DNA of 7,699 bases from Alloiococcus sp035301245. GTDB taxonomy: Bacteria > Bacillota > Bacilli > Lactobacillales > Carnobacteriaceae_A. The notes beneath the pieces are model-generated. The model was given only the letters and a program-made list of their open reading frames with translations. It searched no databases and was not told where the DNA came from. Both the position numbers and the translations under genes were made by a program. Every line of letters starts with the position of its first letter. Position 1 is the stretch's first letter. Below are positions 1-6,098 of the stretch, piece by piece. Location: contig DATGUS010000093.1 of NCBI GenBank assembly GCA_035301245.1, forward strand, positions 1 through 7,699, in the 5' to 3' direction.

Positions 1-1157
1 TGATCGCTTCTGAGAACTTTGTATCGAAAGAAGTATTAGAAGCTCAGGGTAGTATTTTAACAAACAAATATGCGGAAGGATATCCTGGTAAACGTTACTA
101 CGGTGGATGTGAATTCGTAGATATTATTGAACAACTAGCCATCGACCGTGTTAAAGAATTATTCGGGGCCGAGTACGCAAACGTACAACCACACTCAGGC
201 TCTCAAGCGAATAATGCAGTTTTCCAAGCATTATTAAAACCAGGTGACACCTATTTAGGAATGGACTTATCACACGGTGGGCACTTAACACACGGATCTC
301 CAGTTAACTTTAGTGGTAAATTATATAACGTTGTTCCTTATGGTGTAGATAAAGAAACAGAAAGAATCGATTATGACCGTATTCGTGAATTAGCGTTAGA
401 ACACAAACCAAAAATGATTATTGCTGGTTACAGTGCTTATCCAAGAGAATTAGACTTCGAAAAATTCAGAGAAATTGCTGATGAAGTAGATGCTTATCTA
501 ATGGTGGATATGGCTCACTTTGCTGGACTTGTTGCAGCAGGCGAGTATCCAAATCCAGTACCCTATGCTGATGTTGTGACATCAACAACTCACAAAACAT
601 TACGTGGACCTCGTGGCGGTTTGATTTTAGGTAAAGCGAAATATAAGAAAAAATTAAACAGTGCGATATTCCCAGGTAGTCAAGGTGGTCCTTTAGAGCA
701 CGTTATCGCAGGTAAAGCTGTTGCATTCTTAGAAGACTTACAACCAGAATTCAAAGAATATGCAAAACAAATTAAGAAAAATGCGAAAGCAATGGCAGAA
801 GTTTTCTTAGCTCATGACAAAGCTCGTCTAGTTAGTGGAGGCACAGATAACCACTTACTACTAATTGATGTAACTGGTTTTGGTATTACTGGTAAAGAAG
901 CTGAAGAGTTACTTGATGAAGTGAAAATTACAACAAATAAAAACACAATCCCATTCGAAACAGAGTCACCTTTTGTGACAAGTGGTATTCGAATTGGTAC
1001 ACCAGCAATCACTACACGTGGTTTCAAAGGAGAAGAGTCTCGTGAAGTAGCTGAATTAATTATAAAAACATTAGAATCTAAAGGAGACGAAAAAGTTCTT
1101 GAGGAAGTACGCCAAGCCGTATCTAATTTAACAACTCGTATTCCATTATACAAATAA
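1..1157 (+). CDS. glyA: Serine hydroxymethyltransferase, 5'-partial
   Basis: PLP enzyme of the cytosol that interconverts serine plus tetrahydrofolate with glycine plus methylene-tetrahydrofolate, the main entry of one-carbon units. The open frame runs from the window edge (first full codon at position 3) to the TAA at 1155-1157. It gives 384 visible residues, so roughly 25-30 N-terminal residues and the start codon lie upstream of the window. The visible protein begins at the family's conserved ASENF segment. It then shows YYGGCEFVD, HSGSQAN, LSHGGHLTHG, the DMAHFAG block, and the PLP-lysine motif THKTLRGPRGG with the Schiff-base lysine codon at 594-596. FPGSQGGP and GIRIGTPA follow, the latter with the substrate-carboxylate arginine. 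No key residue is missing. An internal ATG at 261 is not the start, because homologous sequence continues well upstream. The gene lies 14 bases upstream of tsaE with no terminator between them, so co-transcription is likely. Confidence 0.97.
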   Translation, partial: IASENFVSKEVLEAQGSILTNKYAEGYPGKRYYGGCEFVDIIEQLAIDRVKELFGAEYANVQPHSGSQANNAVFQALLKPGDTYLGMDLSHGGHLTHGSPVNFSGKLYNVVPYGVDKETERIDYDRIRELALEHKPKMIIAGYSAYPRELDFEKFREIADEVDAYLMVDMAHFAGLVAAGEYPNPVPYADVVTSTTHKTLRGPRGGLILGKAKYKKKLNSAIFPGSQGGPLEHVIAGKAVAFLEDLQPEFKEYAKQIKKNAKAMAEVFLAHDKARLVSGGTDNHLLLIDVTGFGITGKEAEELLDEVKITTNKNTIPFETESPFVTSGIRIGTPAITTRGFKGEESREVAELIIKTLESKGDEKVLEEVRQAVSNLTTRIPLYK

Positions 1158-1171
1158 AAAGGATAGATGGT

Positions 1172-1630
1172 ATGAAATCAATTAAAGTAAAAGATGAAGC
1201 AGCAACCTATGAATTAGCAAATCAAATTGCCAAAATTGTAGAACCAGGAATGGTTATACTATTGGAAGGTGATTTAGGTGCTGGGAAGACCACTTTTACT
1301 AAAGGTCTTGCACAAGGGCTCGGTATTACTAGGGTAATTAAAAGTCCAACCTATACAATTATTCGTGAATATCCTAAAGGTAGATTACCACTGTATCACA
1401 TGGATTTATATCGACTTTCCGAGGATGAGGCGGGACTGTTAGGCTTGGAAGAATACTTTGAAGGAGAAGGGCTCTGTGTAGTTGAATGGCCATCGGTAGC
1501 TAATGAGCTCATGCCAAAAGAATTTCTGAGAATTAAAATCATTTCTAATTTAAAAACTGAACAAGAGCGGCTTTTTCAGTTTAAGGTAAAAGGGGAACAA
1601 TATGAGGAATTATTAACCAATATAAACTAA
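1172..1630 (+). CDS. tsaE: tRNA t6A biosynthesis ATPase TsaE (YjeE family)
   Basis: Small P-loop ATPase that works with TsaB and TsaD to transfer threonylcarbamoyl to A37 of ANN-decoding tRNAs. The 152-residue length matches the family's usual 150-160. Visible motifs are the Walker A loop GDLGAGKTT (residues 33-41, Lys39), the SPTY switch segment (58-61), HMDLYRL (76-82) and the Walker-B-like VVEWP (103-107). The start at 1172 is set by AAGGA at 1159-1163, eight bases upstream. An earlier ATG at 1167 stops after two codons. The gene follows glyA closely and ends before a strong terminator, so it is probably the last gene of that transcript. In many Bacilli tsaE sits with tsaB/rimI/tsaD; none of these follows here. 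TsaC/Sua5 is often next to glyA in Lactobacillales, so a t6A gene upstream of the window is plausible but not visible. Confidence 0.95.
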   Translation: MKSIKVKDEAATYELANQIAKIVEPGMVILLEGDLGAGKTTFTKGLAQGLGITRVIKSPTYTIIREYPKGRLPLYHMDLYRLSEDEAGLLGLEEYFEGEGLCVVEWPSVANELMPKEFLRIKIISNLKTEQERLFQFKVKGEQYEELLTNIN

Positions 1631-1651
1631 CCTGTTTACTATGATATTTTG

Positions 1652-1691
1652 TTAAAACACCTTATGCTATAATAGGGTGTTTTAATTTTTT
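1652..1691 (+). terminator. Intrinsic terminator after tsaE
   Basis: The arms TTAAAACACC (1652-1661) and GGTGTTTTAA (1676-1685) are perfectly complementary. The helix can extend inward through TTAT/ATAG (one U-G pair) to a six-base loop at 1666-1671. Six Ts follow directly at 1686-1691. Position and form fit the end of the glyA-tsaE transcript. The loop and inner stem also contain a promoter -10 element (see the next entry). Confidence 0.85.
1665..1673 (+). promoter_or_regulatory. Extended -10 promoter for the channel gene
   Basis: A perfect TGn-TATAAT extended -10 (TGCTATAAT) lies inside the loop of the preceding terminator. No good -35 is visible at 16-18 bases upstream, which is tolerated for TGn promoters. 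The start point would be near 1680, giving an mRNA leader of about 42 nt before the ATG at 1722. It is the only promoter-like element between the terminator and the channel gene. Assignment is by inspection only. Confidence 0.55.
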
Positions 1692-1694
1692 AAA

Positions 1695-1712
1695 CTTCAT
1701 AAATTTATGAAG
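1695..1712. repeat. Perfect 18-base palindrome overlapping a ribosome binding site
   Basis: CTTCATAAATTTATGAAG is fully self-complementary. Its last three bases (1710-1712) are the first three of the AAGGAG Shine-Dalgarno (1710-1715) of the channel gene. In RNA it could fold as a 7-bp hairpin with an AAUU loop and partly hide the ribosome site; in DNA it could be a dimeric repressor site just downstream of the promoter. Which of these applies, if either, cannot be told from the sequence. Confidence 0.6.
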
Positions 1713-1721
1713 GAGATTATT

Positions 1722-2708
1722 ATGAATTTTTTTGCACTAATTATAGGAATCATATTGTTAGTTTATGTAACAATTGATATAATTTGGACCGTTTTATGGA
1801 TAGATGGAGGTGCTGCTCCTTTAACTAATATCTTTGCAATGACAATTTGGAAACTATTTAAGAAACAAAGAACATTTAAATTTGTATATCAAATAACAGG
1901 CTCTGTTATATTAATTTCTACACTTATCATTTGGATAATGCTTGCTTGGGTAAGTTGGTATCTTGTTTTAGACGCGTTTGTAGATCCAATAATTAATACT
2001 ATAAATAATAGAACTCTAAATTCATTAGATACATTTTATTTTGTAGGAACGTCCTTATTTACTTTTGGAAACGGAGGGTTTGCTCCCAGAGAAGGAGTAG
2101 TGCAACTTTTGTCAACATTCATTTCAGCTTACGGAATGATAATTTTATCATTAGGCATATCTTATGTCATTAACGCCATGAGTGGAGTGGTTAAAAATAG
2201 GAAATATGCTGCTGATATCACTACTATGGGTTCTACAATAGACGAGTTTATACTAACGTTGTATGACCAGGACGGTTTTTCTGATTATTCCTCATACTTA
2301 AATAGTTTATCATCAGGATTAAATGAAATGGCGAGCATGTATAAAGCTTACCCACTGATTTGTTTTTATCAAAGTTATGATATTAGAAAGTCACTGGCTT
2401 ATTCTATCTCAATGTTAATTGACAGTTTAATAATAATTCAGTCTGATATAACAAATGATATGGATACTCATGATTTATATATCAAGCAAACGCTAAATGC
2501 TTCTAATGAATACTGCGAGGTAGTTTTAAAGACGATGAAAATCAAAGAAGATATTAAAGAAATACAAGCCTTAAATGTTGAAGAATTATTAAATTCAGAT
2601 CTTCCTATTAATTCTAATAATATTAATACCGTTATTGAAGCATTCAATCAATATGAAACGCTTCGAAGTAAGGCATATACAATTAGAAATTATATTTCAG
2701 CACATTAA
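1722..2708 (+). CDS. Potassium-channel-like membrane protein
   Basis: Probable pore-loop ion channel of the two-transmembrane type (Ion_trans_2-like) in the cytoplasmic membrane; substrate unproven. The start at 1722 is chosen because AAGGAG (1710-1715) sits six bases upstream; the in-frame ATG at 1707 lies before that site. In the 328-residue product, hydrophobic segments fall at about 2-26, 54-83 and 126-157. A re-entrant segment at about 102-122 holds TFGNGGFAP (Thr114-Pro122) in the place of a potassium filter such as TVGYGD. The segment DIIWTVLWIDGGAAPLT after the first helix resembles, from memory, bacterial potassium channel family proteins with a TLGNG-type filter. Residues from about 158 to the end are hydrophilic, mostly helical-looking, and show no RCK/Rossmann GxGxxG motif; I do not recognise this domain. 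The gene is monocistronic with its own promoter and visibly AT-richer than glyA or the ATPase gene, so it may be an accessory gene. Confidence 0.75.
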   Translation: MNFFALIIGIILLVYVTIDIIWTVLWIDGGAAPLTNIFAMTIWKLFKKQRTFKFVYQITGSVILISTLIIWIMLAWVSWYLVLDAFVDPIINTINNRTLNSLDTFYFVGTSLFTFGNGGFAPREGVVQLLSTFISAYGMIILSLGISYVINAMSGVVKNRKYAADITTMGSTIDEFILTLYDQDGFSDYSSYLNSLSSGLNEMASMYKAYPLICFYQSYDIRKSLAYSISMLIDSLIIIQSDITNDMDTHDLYIKQTLNASNEYCEVVLKTMKIKEDIKEIQALNVEELLNSDLPINSNNINTVIEAFNQYETLRSKAYTIRNYISAH

Positions 2709-2867
2709 TGAATGGGTATAAAATGAGCATTATATAATTAAAATGGATCATAAAATTTATTTATAGTTTAAATATTAAGAGTGTTAAATATAAAAGTAAT
2801 TAATGCCTATTAACATTTATGAATGAAATAATATATAGATAATCTAAAGAATAACGATGAAAAATTC
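2709..2867. other. AT-rich spacer without recognisable features
   Basis: This stretch follows the stop of the channel gene. It is very AT-rich, with stops in every frame and no ribosome site followed by a usable ORF. I see no terminator directly after the channel gene, so its transcript may run on to the bidirectional terminator near 2990-3033. Confidence 0.5.
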
Positions 2868-2876
2868 TGATATAAT
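2868..2876 (+). promoter_or_regulatory. Orphan extended -10 promoter
   Basis: TGATATAAT is a perfect TGn-TATAAT element with no convincing -35. Transcription would start near 2883, with no normal gene between there and the terminator 150 bases on. It may drive a small RNA. In sequence this AT-rich, chance TATAAT matches are common, so confidence is limited. Confidence 0.4.
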
Positions 2877-2882
2877 GAGGGC

Positions 2883-3033
2883 ATGGCGCTTGAAATAGTG
2901 AATATAGTCACACCAATGAAATGCAAGTAAAAATTACAATTACAAATTAACTATATAATTATAAATAGACATACTAATATACAAAAAATACCCTCAAAAT
3001 GGAGACATGATCCACTTTGAGGGTTACTTTTTT
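2883..3033 (+). ncRNA. Candidate small RNA between orphan promoter and terminator
   Basis: The interval begins at the expected start point of the TGATATAAT promoter and ends at an intrinsic terminator followed by six Ts, giving about 150 nt. Near the 5' end GTGA/TCAC (around an ATATAG loop) can pair inside an outer CTTG/CAAG pair. The only ORF is 15 codons (2883-2930, MALEIVNIVTPMKCK). It begins at the predicted start point and so could only be read as a leaderless message. No known RNA family is recognised. Confidence 0.3.
2981..3033. terminator. Bidirectional intrinsic terminator between convergent genes
   Basis: The arms 2991-3003 (CCCTCAAAATGGA) and 3011-3023 (TCCACTTTGAGGG) pair over 13 positions with one A-C mismatch around a seven-base loop. 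A T-run follows on the plus strand (3028-3033), and an A-run precedes on the left (2982-2988) that gives a T-run on the minus strand. It can therefore stop both the minus-strand ATPase transcript and any rightward transcript from the channel gene or the candidate small RNA. Confidence 0.88.
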
Positions 3034-3065
3034 AATATGAAGATTGTCAGTTACGTCTGAATGTA

Positions 3066-5696
3066 TTATCTGTTAAAAACAACCTTTTTTAGTTCCATAA
3101 TAATAGTTGTGGCTAGTGCTAAACCAGCTGCAATGGCCCATTGTTTTAGACCAAATTCAACAGGAATACTGAATAACTCTCTTGTAAATGGTAGCAGTGT
3201 TATTCCATATAATCCCATACAAACAACAAATGCTAAAACAACAAATTTATTCTTAAAGAACCCTTGTTCAACAGATGTCTTCATAGTTGAACGAGCTGGG
3301 AAGACTTGCAGAGAACGAGCTAATATCAATGTCGTAAAGGCCATGGCAACACTCATTTCAGCGGAATAACTTAGACCGATGTATTGTGAAATCACAACGG
3401 CGATCGCAATGGTAATTCCTCTAAACAAGACGTTTTTTAATGTTCCACCAGCGAAGATACCTTCATTCGGATCACGTGGTTCTTCTTTCATCACATGGGC
3501 TTCACTTGGCTCTAAACCTAACGCAATGGCAGGTAAAGCATCGTTTACCAAGTTAATGAAAAGGAGCTGTAAAGCTGTAAATGGACTAACCCAGTTCATG
3601 ATCAGCGCGACAATAATCGCTAAAACAGCACCTAAGTTACCAGAAAAGAGGTAAGAGATTGATTTTTTAATGTTATTGTATACATTACGTCCAACTTCAA
3701 CGGCATTGACAATGGTTACGAAATTATCGTCGGTTAAAACCATTGCTGATGCATCTTTTGCAACATCTGTACCTGAACCCATTGCTACACCAATATCGGC
3801 TTGTTTCAAAGCAGGAGCATCGTTAACACCGTCACCAGTCATCGCCGTTACTTGGTCTTTGGATTGCCAAGCTTTGACAATACGAATCTTGTTCTCTGGT
3901 GTAACACGAGCGTAAACAGAAACTTTTTCAAGGATTTCTAGTAATTCATCATCACTTAATTTATCTAATTCGCTACCAGTTAATGCAATATCATCTTCAT
4001 CAAAGAAGTTCAATGATTCAGCTATTGCTTGAGCAGTTGTTTTGTGGTCACCTGTAATCATTACTGTACGAATACCGGCATGACGTGCATGTTCGATAGC
4101 ATCGTAGACTTCTTGACGAGGAGGGTCAATCATTGCCATCAACCCAACAAGCACTAAGTCATTTTCATCTTCTAAGGTTAAGTCATCTTTATCGACTTGT
4201 TTATAAGCAAACGCTAGGACACGTTTTGCTTCTTTTGAATAAGCTTCATTTTGTTTTACAAATTGGTCACGAATATCTTCTGTAAACTCTTGCACTTCAC
4301 CGTCAATTAATACTTTTGAAGCACGGTTGAAGATAACGTCCGGCCCACCTTTGGTTAACATATAATTTTTCCCATCAAATTCATGTAATGTTGACATGAG
4401 TTTACGGTCTGAATCAAAAGGTAATTCAGCTATACGAGGGTTAGCATCACGGATTTCTTCATAAGGTTTACCAAGATCATTGGTATACATAATGAACGCT
4501 GCTTCAGTAGGGTCGCCAGCAACATTTCCTTTTTCATCGATATATGAATCGTTTGACAGAACTGCGATATTCATCATTAAGACTTCATGGTCATTCCACT
4601 CATCCGGTGTTTTATCCTGATAAGCATATTCTTGGTTTGGAATATACGCGTCTACAACGGTCATTTTATTTTGTGTTAACGTTCCAGTTTTATCCGTACA
4701 AATAATAGATGTTGATCCTAATGTTTCAACAGCTGGAAGACGGCGAATAATCGCATGTTTCTTAGCCATTTTGTTTGTTCCGGTTGATAGCACAATGGTA
4801 ATAATTGACTGCAAAGCTTCAGGAATGGCTGCTACAGCAACTGCTACAGCAAACATAAAGGCATTGATCAAGTCAATCGTTAAGTTATTTGTACCTTCTG
4901 TATAAATACGGAAAGCAGATAATGCGAATATAAAGATTGATAATGCTAATATTCCCCAACCTAACTTCACACTGAAGTCAGCAATTTTACGTTGAAGAGG
5001 TGTTTCATTCGTCTCAGCTGATTGGATTAAGTTAGCTACTTTACCAATTTCTGTGTCATTACCTGTTCCAGTTACAATATATGAACCTCGTCCATTAGTG
5101 ACTAACGTACTACTAAAGACCATATTCGTACGGTCACCTAATGCAACTTCTTCATTGAGTTCCGTAACTTCTTTTTCAGCTGGTACTGATTCTCCAGTTA
5201 ACGCTCCTTCATCAACTTGTAGACTATTTGCATCGATTAAACGACCATCAGCTGGAATAAAGTCCCCAACTTCTAATGTTACTAAGTCACCTGGCACGAC
5301 TTCGTTTGCTTCAATTGAACGCTGTTTACCATCACGTATAACGTTAGCTGTCGGTGATGACATATTTCTTAATGACTCTAATGATTCAGCGGCTTTTTTC
5401 TCTTGAATAACCGTAATGACCGCACTGAGAATTACAATGGCTAAAATAACAGTAGATTCAAACACTTCACCAAGAGCAATTTGAATGATTGCTACAATCA
5501 GAAGAATAATAACCATAGGGTCCTTAAAGTTTTCAAAAAACATTTTTAAGGTAGATTTTTGTTCTTCTTGATTCAATTCGTTCAAGCCATATTTTTTCTG
5601 ATGCTCTTTTACTTGTGCATCTGACAAACCAGATTCTGAGGTATTAAATTGCTTCAGAATCTCTGATTGGGATTGCTGATAAATGGGTTTTTCCAT
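3066..5696 (-). CDS. P2A-type Ca2+-exporting ATPase (LMCA1/YoaB-like)
   Basis: Membrane pump that hydrolyses ATP to expel Ca2+, and perhaps Mn2+, from the cell. Length 876 residues, close to the roughly 880 of Listeria LMCA1. An N-terminal cation-ATPase domain (about 1-60) is followed by M1-M2, the actuator domain with TGES (167-170), M3-M4 with PEALQ (292-296), the phosphorylation motif DKTGTLT (Asp335), the nucleotide domain with KGGPD (449-453), the hinge motif GDGVNDAP (621-628), and M5-M10. Ion-site residues visible are Glu293 (M4), Asn715 and Asp719 in NLVND (M6), and Arg794 in ILARSLQVF (M8). As I recall it, LMCA1 has the same set, including the M8 arginine linked to transport of a single Ca2+. 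The second SERCA site looks absent (Asn718 where SERCA has Thr799). AAAGGA eight bases before the ATG sets the start. The gene has a long structured leader, is convergent with the channel gene and divergent from murB. Streptococcal relatives transport Mn2+/Ca2+, so the ion is not settled. Confidence 0.93.
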   Translation of the reverse strand: MEKPIYQQSQSEILKQFNTSESGLSDAQVKEHQKKYGLNELNQEEQKSTLKMFFENFKDPMVIILLIVAIIQIALGEVFESTVILAIVILSAVITVIQEKKAAESLESLRNMSSPTANVIRDGKQRSIEANEVVPGDLVTLEVGDFIPADGRLIDANSLQVDEGALTGESVPAEKEVTELNEEVALGDRTNMVFSSTLVTNGRGSYIVTGTGNDTEIGKVANLIQSAETNETPLQRKIADFSVKLGWGILALSIFIFALSAFRIYTEGTNNLTIDLINAFMFAVAVAVAAIPEALQSIITIVLSTGTNKMAKKHAIIRRLPAVETLGSTSIICTDKTGTLTQNKMTVVDAYIPNQEYAYQDKTPDEWNDHEVLMMNIAVLSNDSYIDEKGNVAGDPTEAAFIMYTNDLGKPYEEIRDANPRIAELPFDSDRKLMSTLHEFDGKNYMLTKGGPDVIFNRASKVLIDGEVQEFTEDIRDQFVKQNEAYSKEAKRVLAFAYKQVDKDDLTLEDENDLVLVGLMAMIDPPRQEVYDAIEHARHAGIRTVMITGDHKTTAQAIAESLNFFDEDDIALTGSELDKLSDDELLEILEKVSVYARVTPENKIRIVKAWQSKDQVTAMTGDGVNDAPALKQADIGVAMGSGTDVAKDASAMVLTDDNFVTIVNAVEVGRNVYNNIKKSISYLFSGNLGAVLAIIVALIMNWVSPFTALQLLFINLVNDALPAIALGLEPSEAHVMKEEPRDPNEGIFAGGTLKNVLFRGITIAIAVVISQYIGLSYSAEMSVAMAFTTLILARSLQVFPARSTMKTSVEQGFFKNKFVVLAFVVCMGLYGITLLPFTRELFSIPVEFGLKQWAIAAGLALATTIIMELKKVVFNR

Positions 5697-5727
5697 TTAA
5701 ATGTTCCTTTCTTTGACGAGTGTAATG

Positions 5728-5771
5728 AAAAAGACGTATGTAAAAAAGAAAAAGCTCTTTTACATACGTCT
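5728..5771 (-). terminator. Terminator-like hairpin in the ATPase leader (candidate attenuator)
   Basis: Read on the minus strand, AGACGTATGTAAAA (5771 to 5758) is perfectly complementary to TTTTACATACGTCT (5745 to 5732) around a 12-base loop, and TTTTT follows at 5732-5728. The hairpin lies about 20 bases upstream of the ATPase ribosome site and downstream of the likely promoter. A working terminator here would have to be conditional. The stem is AU-rich, so it may be weak. There is no T-run on the plus-strand side, so it acts leftward. Confidence 0.6.
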
Positions 5772-5879
5772 CACTATTTAATCCAGCACCAGAAGTTACA
5801 TTATAAAACTATAATTAACATCGGTTGGTGGCACTAGAACAGAAAATCTGTCAGTTACTCCCGTATAGTATTAATTCCA
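5728..5879 (-). promoter_or_regulatory. Structured 5' leader of the ATPase, candidate riboswitch
   Basis: From the predicted start near 5879 the leader runs about 180 nt to the ATG. On the minus strand I can draw an outer helix ACTAT/ATAGT (5865-5869 with 5773-5777). Inside it are a hairpin GACAG/CTGTT around ATTTT, a CACC/GGTG pair, and within that GTTAATTATA/TATAATgTAAC around GTTT. The terminator-like hairpin follows directly. The start of the fold, GGGAGTAAC, recalls the GGGGAGUAG of yybP-ykoY manganese riboswitches, which control related ATPases, but the rest of that consensus (for example AGCAAGACC) is not found. The class is therefore unassigned. Confidence 0.45.
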
Positions 5880-5885
5880 TATAAT

Positions 5886-5914
5886 AGTATAGCTATATTT
5901 TATTCAAAATACAA
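5886..5914 (-). promoter_or_regulatory. Probable promoter of the ATPase gene
   Basis: On the minus strand, TTGTAT (5914-5909) and TATACT (5891-5886) are separated by exactly 17 bases, resembling a vegetative sigma factor promoter (3/6 and 5/6 matches to consensus). The predicted start is near 5879, just upstream of the first paired element of the leader. Other AT-rich hexamers nearby could also serve. Confidence 0.5.
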
Positions 5915-5997
5915 TAAAATAGAATTATAATTAGTGATAATTGGGCAATTAAATCAAATGAATGTCAGATATTTTACAATATACCTCCAGTAATAAA

Positions 5998-6025
5998 TTG
6001 TTTACAAGCTTTAATTTGGTATAAT
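5998..6025 (+). promoter_or_regulatory. Probable promoter of murB-rpiA
   Basis: TTGTTT (5998-6003) and TATAAT (6020-6025) are 16 bases apart. The -10 is preceded by TGG, making a perfect extended -10 (TGGTATAAT). The start would be near 6032, giving a leader of about 67 nt before the murB ATG. Between this promoter and the divergent ATPase promoter (5915-5997) I see only a short imperfect palindrome, TAATTGGGCAATTA (5938-5951). Confidence 0.6.
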
Positions 6026-6098
6026 AAATTCTGACAGATAAAATATTTCGTGATAAAATGATGACGTGAATTTAAGTATTAAAGTAAAGGATTTTATG

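Noticed and set aside
812..1153. Minus-strand 113-codon ORF inside glyA
   Set aside because: It is the antisense of conserved glyA sequence, without a ribosome site or family resemblance.
1707..1721. ATG at 1707 as start of the channel gene
   Set aside because: It lies upstream of and within the palindrome/Shine-Dalgarno. AAGGAG at 1710-1715 points to the ATG at 1722, where the first membrane helix begins.
2780..2975. Minus-strand open stretch of about 45 codons in the AT-rich spacer, rich in Phe/Ile/Leu
   Set aside because: It has no ATG with a ribosome site and no recognisable similarity; AT-rich DNA gives hydrophobic-looking frames by chance.
3061..5406. Several plus-strand ORFs of 80-120 codons inside the ATPase region
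   Set aside because: They lie opposite a full-length, motif-complete ATPase and look like antisense shadows, with no ribosome sites and no recognisable protein features.
3045..5858. Ten-base repeat TGTCAGTTAC at 3045-3054 and 5849-5858, flanking the ATPase gene
   Set aside because: Repeats of this length are expected by chance in a window of this size, and the flanks diverge at once, so there is no support for a mobile or recombination unit.
5728..5879. Firm call of a yybP-ykoY manganese riboswitch
   Set aside because: Only the GGGAGTA segment and the gene context fit. The 3' AGCAAGACC-type loop and the L3 motif are not found, so it is reported only as an unassigned structured leader.
6066..6098. 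GTG start at 6066 extending MurB by 11 residues
   Set aside because: No Shine-Dalgarno precedes it, while AAAGGA at 6086-6091 is well placed for the ATG at 6099 (or 6096).
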